NCBI GenBank assembly: GCA_000432895.1
Contig: FR889347.1
Span: forward strand, 13,824 to 20,353
DNA: 6,530 nt
Direction: 5' to 3'
Source: Firmicutes bacterium CAG:449
GTDB lineage: Bacteria > Bacillota_I > Bacilli_A > RFN20 > CAG-449
The position numbers were made by a program, and so were the translations under genes. Below, in pieces: positions 4,229-6,530 of this stretch. Positions within the stretch are counted from its first letter, which is position 1, and each line of letters opens with the position of its first letter. Below the pieces are notes generated by a model. It ran no database searches. It was not told the origin of the DNA and was given only the letters and a program-made list of their open reading frames with translations.

Positions 4229-6400
4229 ATGAAAATTATTAAAAGAAGTGGAACAGAAGTCAGATTTGATATCAAAAAAATAATTGATGCAATTGAAAAA
4301 GCTAATTCTGAAGTTGAAGATTGTAAGCAACTTTCTTTAGATGATGTAAAAGAATGTGCAAAAGCTGTTGAAACTAAATGTAAGGCTAAAGGTCGTATTT
4401 TAACCGTGGAAGAAGTTCAAGATCTTGTTGAAAATGAGATTATGGAAAAACATGCTTTTGAAGTAGCTAGAAAATATATTACTTATCGTTATAGACGTGC
4501 TTTAGCAAGAAAAGCTAATACTACTGATCAACAAATTTTAACTTTACTTGAATGTAATAACCAAGATGTTAAAGAAGAAAATTCTAATAAGAACCCAACA
4601 GTTAATTCTGTGCAAAGAGATTACATGGCAGGAGAAGTTAGTAAAGATATTACTAAACGTATTTTATTACCAAAAGATATTGTTGAAGCTCATGAACAAG
4701 GGATAATCCATTTTCATGATGCAGATTATTTTGCTCAACACATGCATAATTGTGATTTAGTTAATCTTGAAGATATGCTTCAAAATGGAACAGTAATTTC
4801 AGGTACTTTAATTGAAAAGCCTAAGTCTTTTTCAACCGCTTGTAATATTGCTACTCAAATTATTGCTCAAGTTGCATCTAATCAATATGGTGGACAATCA
4901 ATTTCTATTACTCATTTGGCTCCTTTTGTAGAGGTTTCACGTCAAAAAATTACTAAAGATGTTAACGAAGAATTAAAAGATTTAAATTTAACTAATGAAC
5001 AAAAACAAAAAATTATTGATAAAAGATTAAAAGATGAAATTAAAAAAGGTGTTCAAACTATTCAATATCAAATAGTTACATTATTAACCACGAATGGTCA
5101 AGCACCTTTTGTTACTATCTTTATGTATTTAAATGAAGCAAGATCTGAACAAGAAAAGAAAGATATTGCTTTAATTACTGAAGAAATATTAATTCAAAGA
5201 TATCAAGGTGTTAAAAATGAAAAAGGTGTTTGGATTACTCCAGCTTTCCCTAAACTTATTTACGCTCTTGAAGAAGATAATATTGCTCCAGGGACTCCTT
5301 ATTATTATTTAACTGAACTTGCTGCTAAATGTACTGCTAAAAGAATGGTTCCAGATTATATTTCTGAAAAAATTATGCTTCAATTAAAGATTGATAAAAA
5401 TGGTCAAGGACATTGTTATCCATGTATGGGGTGTAGATCATTTTTAACTCCTTATGTTAATGATGAAGGTAAACCTCAATATTATGGTCGTTTTAATCAA
5501 GGGGTTGTCACTATTAATCTTGTTGATGTTGCCTTATCTTCAGGAAAAGACATAAAAACTTTCTGGAAGATCTTCGATGAAAGGCTTGAATTATGTTATA
5601 GAGCGTTAATGGAAAGACATAAACGTTTATTAGGTACTAAATCTGATGTAGCACCAATTTTATGGCAATATGGGGCTTTAGCAAGACTTCAAAAAGGTGA
5701 AACTATTGATAAATTATTATTTAATGGTTATTCAACTATTTCTCTTGGTTATGCTGGGTTATATGAATGTGTTTATTATATGACTGGTAAATCTCATACT
5801 GATAAAGAAGCTACTCCATTTGCTTTAAAAGTTATGCAATATATGAATGATAAATGTGCAAAATGGAAAGAAAAAGAACATATTGATTTTTCTTTATATG
5901 GTACACCTCTTGAATCCACTACTTATAAATTTGCTAAATGCTTGCAAAAACGTTTTGGAGTTATTAAAGGTATTACTGATAAAAATTATATTACTAATTC
6001 ATATCATATCGTAGTATCTGAGCATATTGATGCTTTCTCAAAACTTGATTTTGAATCACAATTCCAAAAATTATCGCCAGGTGGAGCTATTTCTTATGTA
6101 GAAGTTCCTAATATGGAAAATAATCTTCAAGCCGTTTTAAACGTTATTAGATTTATTTATGACCATATTATGTATGCTGAATTAAATACAAAATCAGATT
6201 ATTGCCAAGTATGTGGTTATAATGGTGAAATTCTTATTAAAGAAGATGAAGATGGTAAATTATTTTGGGAATGTCCTCAATGTGGAAATAGAGATCAATC
6301 TAAAATGAATGTCGCAAGAAGAACTTGTGGATATATTGGTTCTCAATTCTGGAATCAAGGAAGAACTCAAGAAATTAAGGATCGTGTTTTACATTTGTAA
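4229..6400 (+). CDS. nrdD: anaerobic (class III) ribonucleoside-triphosphate reductase
   Basis: NrdD reduces ribonucleoside triphosphates to deoxy forms under anaerobic conditions, using an oxygen-sensitive glycyl radical made by NrdG. The product is 723 residues, close to E. coli NrdD (712). Residues 1-92 form an N-terminal ATP-cone allosteric domain starting IIKRSGTEVRFD. The ten-stranded barrel follows, with HDADY and MHNCDL (Cys175, likely the counterpart of T4 Cys79) and YPCMGCRSFL (Cys402, likely the thiyl-radical cysteine). A zinc site is formed by Cys659, Cys662, Cys682 and Cys685 (two CxxC pairs), and the glycyl-radical motif RRTCGYIGS puts the radical on Gly701. All key elements are present, so the gene looks intact. 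The start at 4229 is chosen because the ATP-cone begins there and GGGGGA precedes it. nrdG follows after 2 bases, implying one operon. Cys396 and Cys399 next to Cys402 are notable. Confidence 0.97.
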   Translation: MKIIKRSGTEVRFDIKKIIDAIEKANSEVEDCKQLSLDDVKECAKAVETKCKAKGRILTVEEVQDLVENEIMEKHAFEVARKYITYRYRRALARKANTTDQQILTLLECNNQDVKEENSNKNPTVNSVQRDYMAGEVSKDITKRILLPKDIVEAHEQGIIHFHDADYFAQHMHNCDLVNLEDMLQNGTVISGTLIEKPKSFSTACNIATQIIAQVASNQYGGQSISITHLAPFVEVSRQKITKDVNEELKDLNLTNEQKQKIIDKRLKDEIKKGVQTIQYQIVTLLTTNGQAPFVTIFMYLNEARSEQEKKDIALITEEILIQRYQGVKNEKGVWITPAFPKLIYALEEDNIAPGTPYYYLTELAAKCTAKRMVPDYISEKIMLQLKIDKNGQGHCYPCMGCRSFLTPYVNDEGKPQYYGRFNQGVVTINLVDVALSSGKDIKTFWKIFDERLELCYRALMERHKRLLGTKSDVAPILWQYGALARLQKGETIDKLLFNGYSTISLGYAGLYECVYYMTGKSHTDKEATPFALKVMQYMNDKCAKWKEKEHIDFSLYGTPLESTTYKFAKCLQKRFGVIKGITDKNYITNSYHIVVSEHIDAFSKLDFESQFQKLSPGGAISYVEVPNMENNLQAVLNVIRFIYDHIMYAELNTKSDYCQVCGYNGEILIKEDEDGKLFWECPQCGNRDQSKMNVARRTCGYIGSQFWNQGRTQEIKDRVLHL

Positions 6401-6402
6401 TT

Positions 6403-6530
6403 ATGCATTATGGTGAAATAAAAAATTGTGATGTTGCTAATGGTATTGGTGTAAGAGTTTCCTTATTTGTTTCAGGTTGTCGAAATCATTGTAAGGATTG
6501 TTTTAACCAAATGACTTGGGATTTTCTTTA
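6403..6530 (+). CDS. nrdG: anaerobic RNR-activating protein (radical SAM), 3'-truncated by window edge
   Basis: NrdG uses a [4Fe-4S] cluster and S-adenosylmethionine to generate the glycyl radical on NrdD. Only 42 complete codons are in the window; family members usually run to about 155-175 residues. The visible part is diagnostic: ANGIGVRVSLFVSGC leads into C26-R-N-H-C30-K-D-C33, the CxxxCxxC cluster ligands, followed by FNQMTWDF as in other NrdG proteins. The usual NGPG is NGIG here. The ATG is 2 bases after the nrdD stop with no good Shine-Dalgarno (the nearest AGG is 22 bases upstream), so translation is probably coupled to nrdD. Confidence 0.94.
   Translation, partial: MHYGEIKNCDVANGIGVRVSLFVSGCRNHCKDCFNQMTWDFL

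Noticed and set aside
4213..4242. Nine-residue ORF overlapping the nrdD start (ATG 4213), possible regulatory upstream ORF
   Set aside because: It has no Shine-Dalgarno and its sequence is constrained by the nrdD site it overlaps; chance is the simpler explanation.

Overview
This is a low-G+C, AT-rich window with four protein genes, all on the + strand: a 5'-truncated gyrA (DNA gyrase subunit A), serS (seryl-tRNA synthetase) behind a complete tRNA-sensing T-box leader, nrdD (anaerobic class III ribonucleotide reductase) and the first 42 codons of nrdG (its radical-SAM activase). The T-box, strong AAAGGAGG-type Shine-Dalgarno, AT-ended codons and gyrA next to serS point to a Firmicutes/Bacilli-type bacterium. 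An Erysipelotrichia-like or Mollicutes-related gut lineage is a reasonable guess, but it is not proven. The genetic code is standard: TGG is used for Trp in serS and nrdD, and no in-frame TGA interrupts the genes. The nrdDG pair implies that the cell makes deoxynucleotides without oxygen. gyrA usually lies near the replication origin in Firmicutes, so this may be origin-proximal chromosome.

Layout. 1-2319: gyrA, lacking about the first 54 codons. 2319-2347: putative promoter overlapping the gyrA stop. 2350-2575: serS T-box leader with Stem I (UCC serine specifier), two further hairpins, an antiterminator whose UGGC matches a tRNA with discriminator G, and an overlapping 12-bp intrinsic terminator. 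2589-3878: serS. 3904-3945: terminator. 3946-4117: very AT-rich DNA with a 12-bp palindrome and no credible gene. 4118-4228: extended -10 promoter and a structured leader with a T12 run. 4229-6400: nrdD. 6403-6530: nrdG, cut by the window end.

How they work together: gyrase sets DNA topology. SerRS expression is raised when uncharged tRNA-Ser accumulates. NrdD and NrdG form a two-component enzyme in which NrdG installs the glycyl radical on NrdD. This is mostly a housekeeping region and I see no mobile element, CRISPR, phage or new multigene system. The points most worth a second look are a Ser where gyrase normally has an acidic quinolone-binding residue, a SerRS whose active-site motifs differ from the usual bacterial form, the unexplained nrdD leader, and the extra cysteines beside the NrdD catalytic cysteine.
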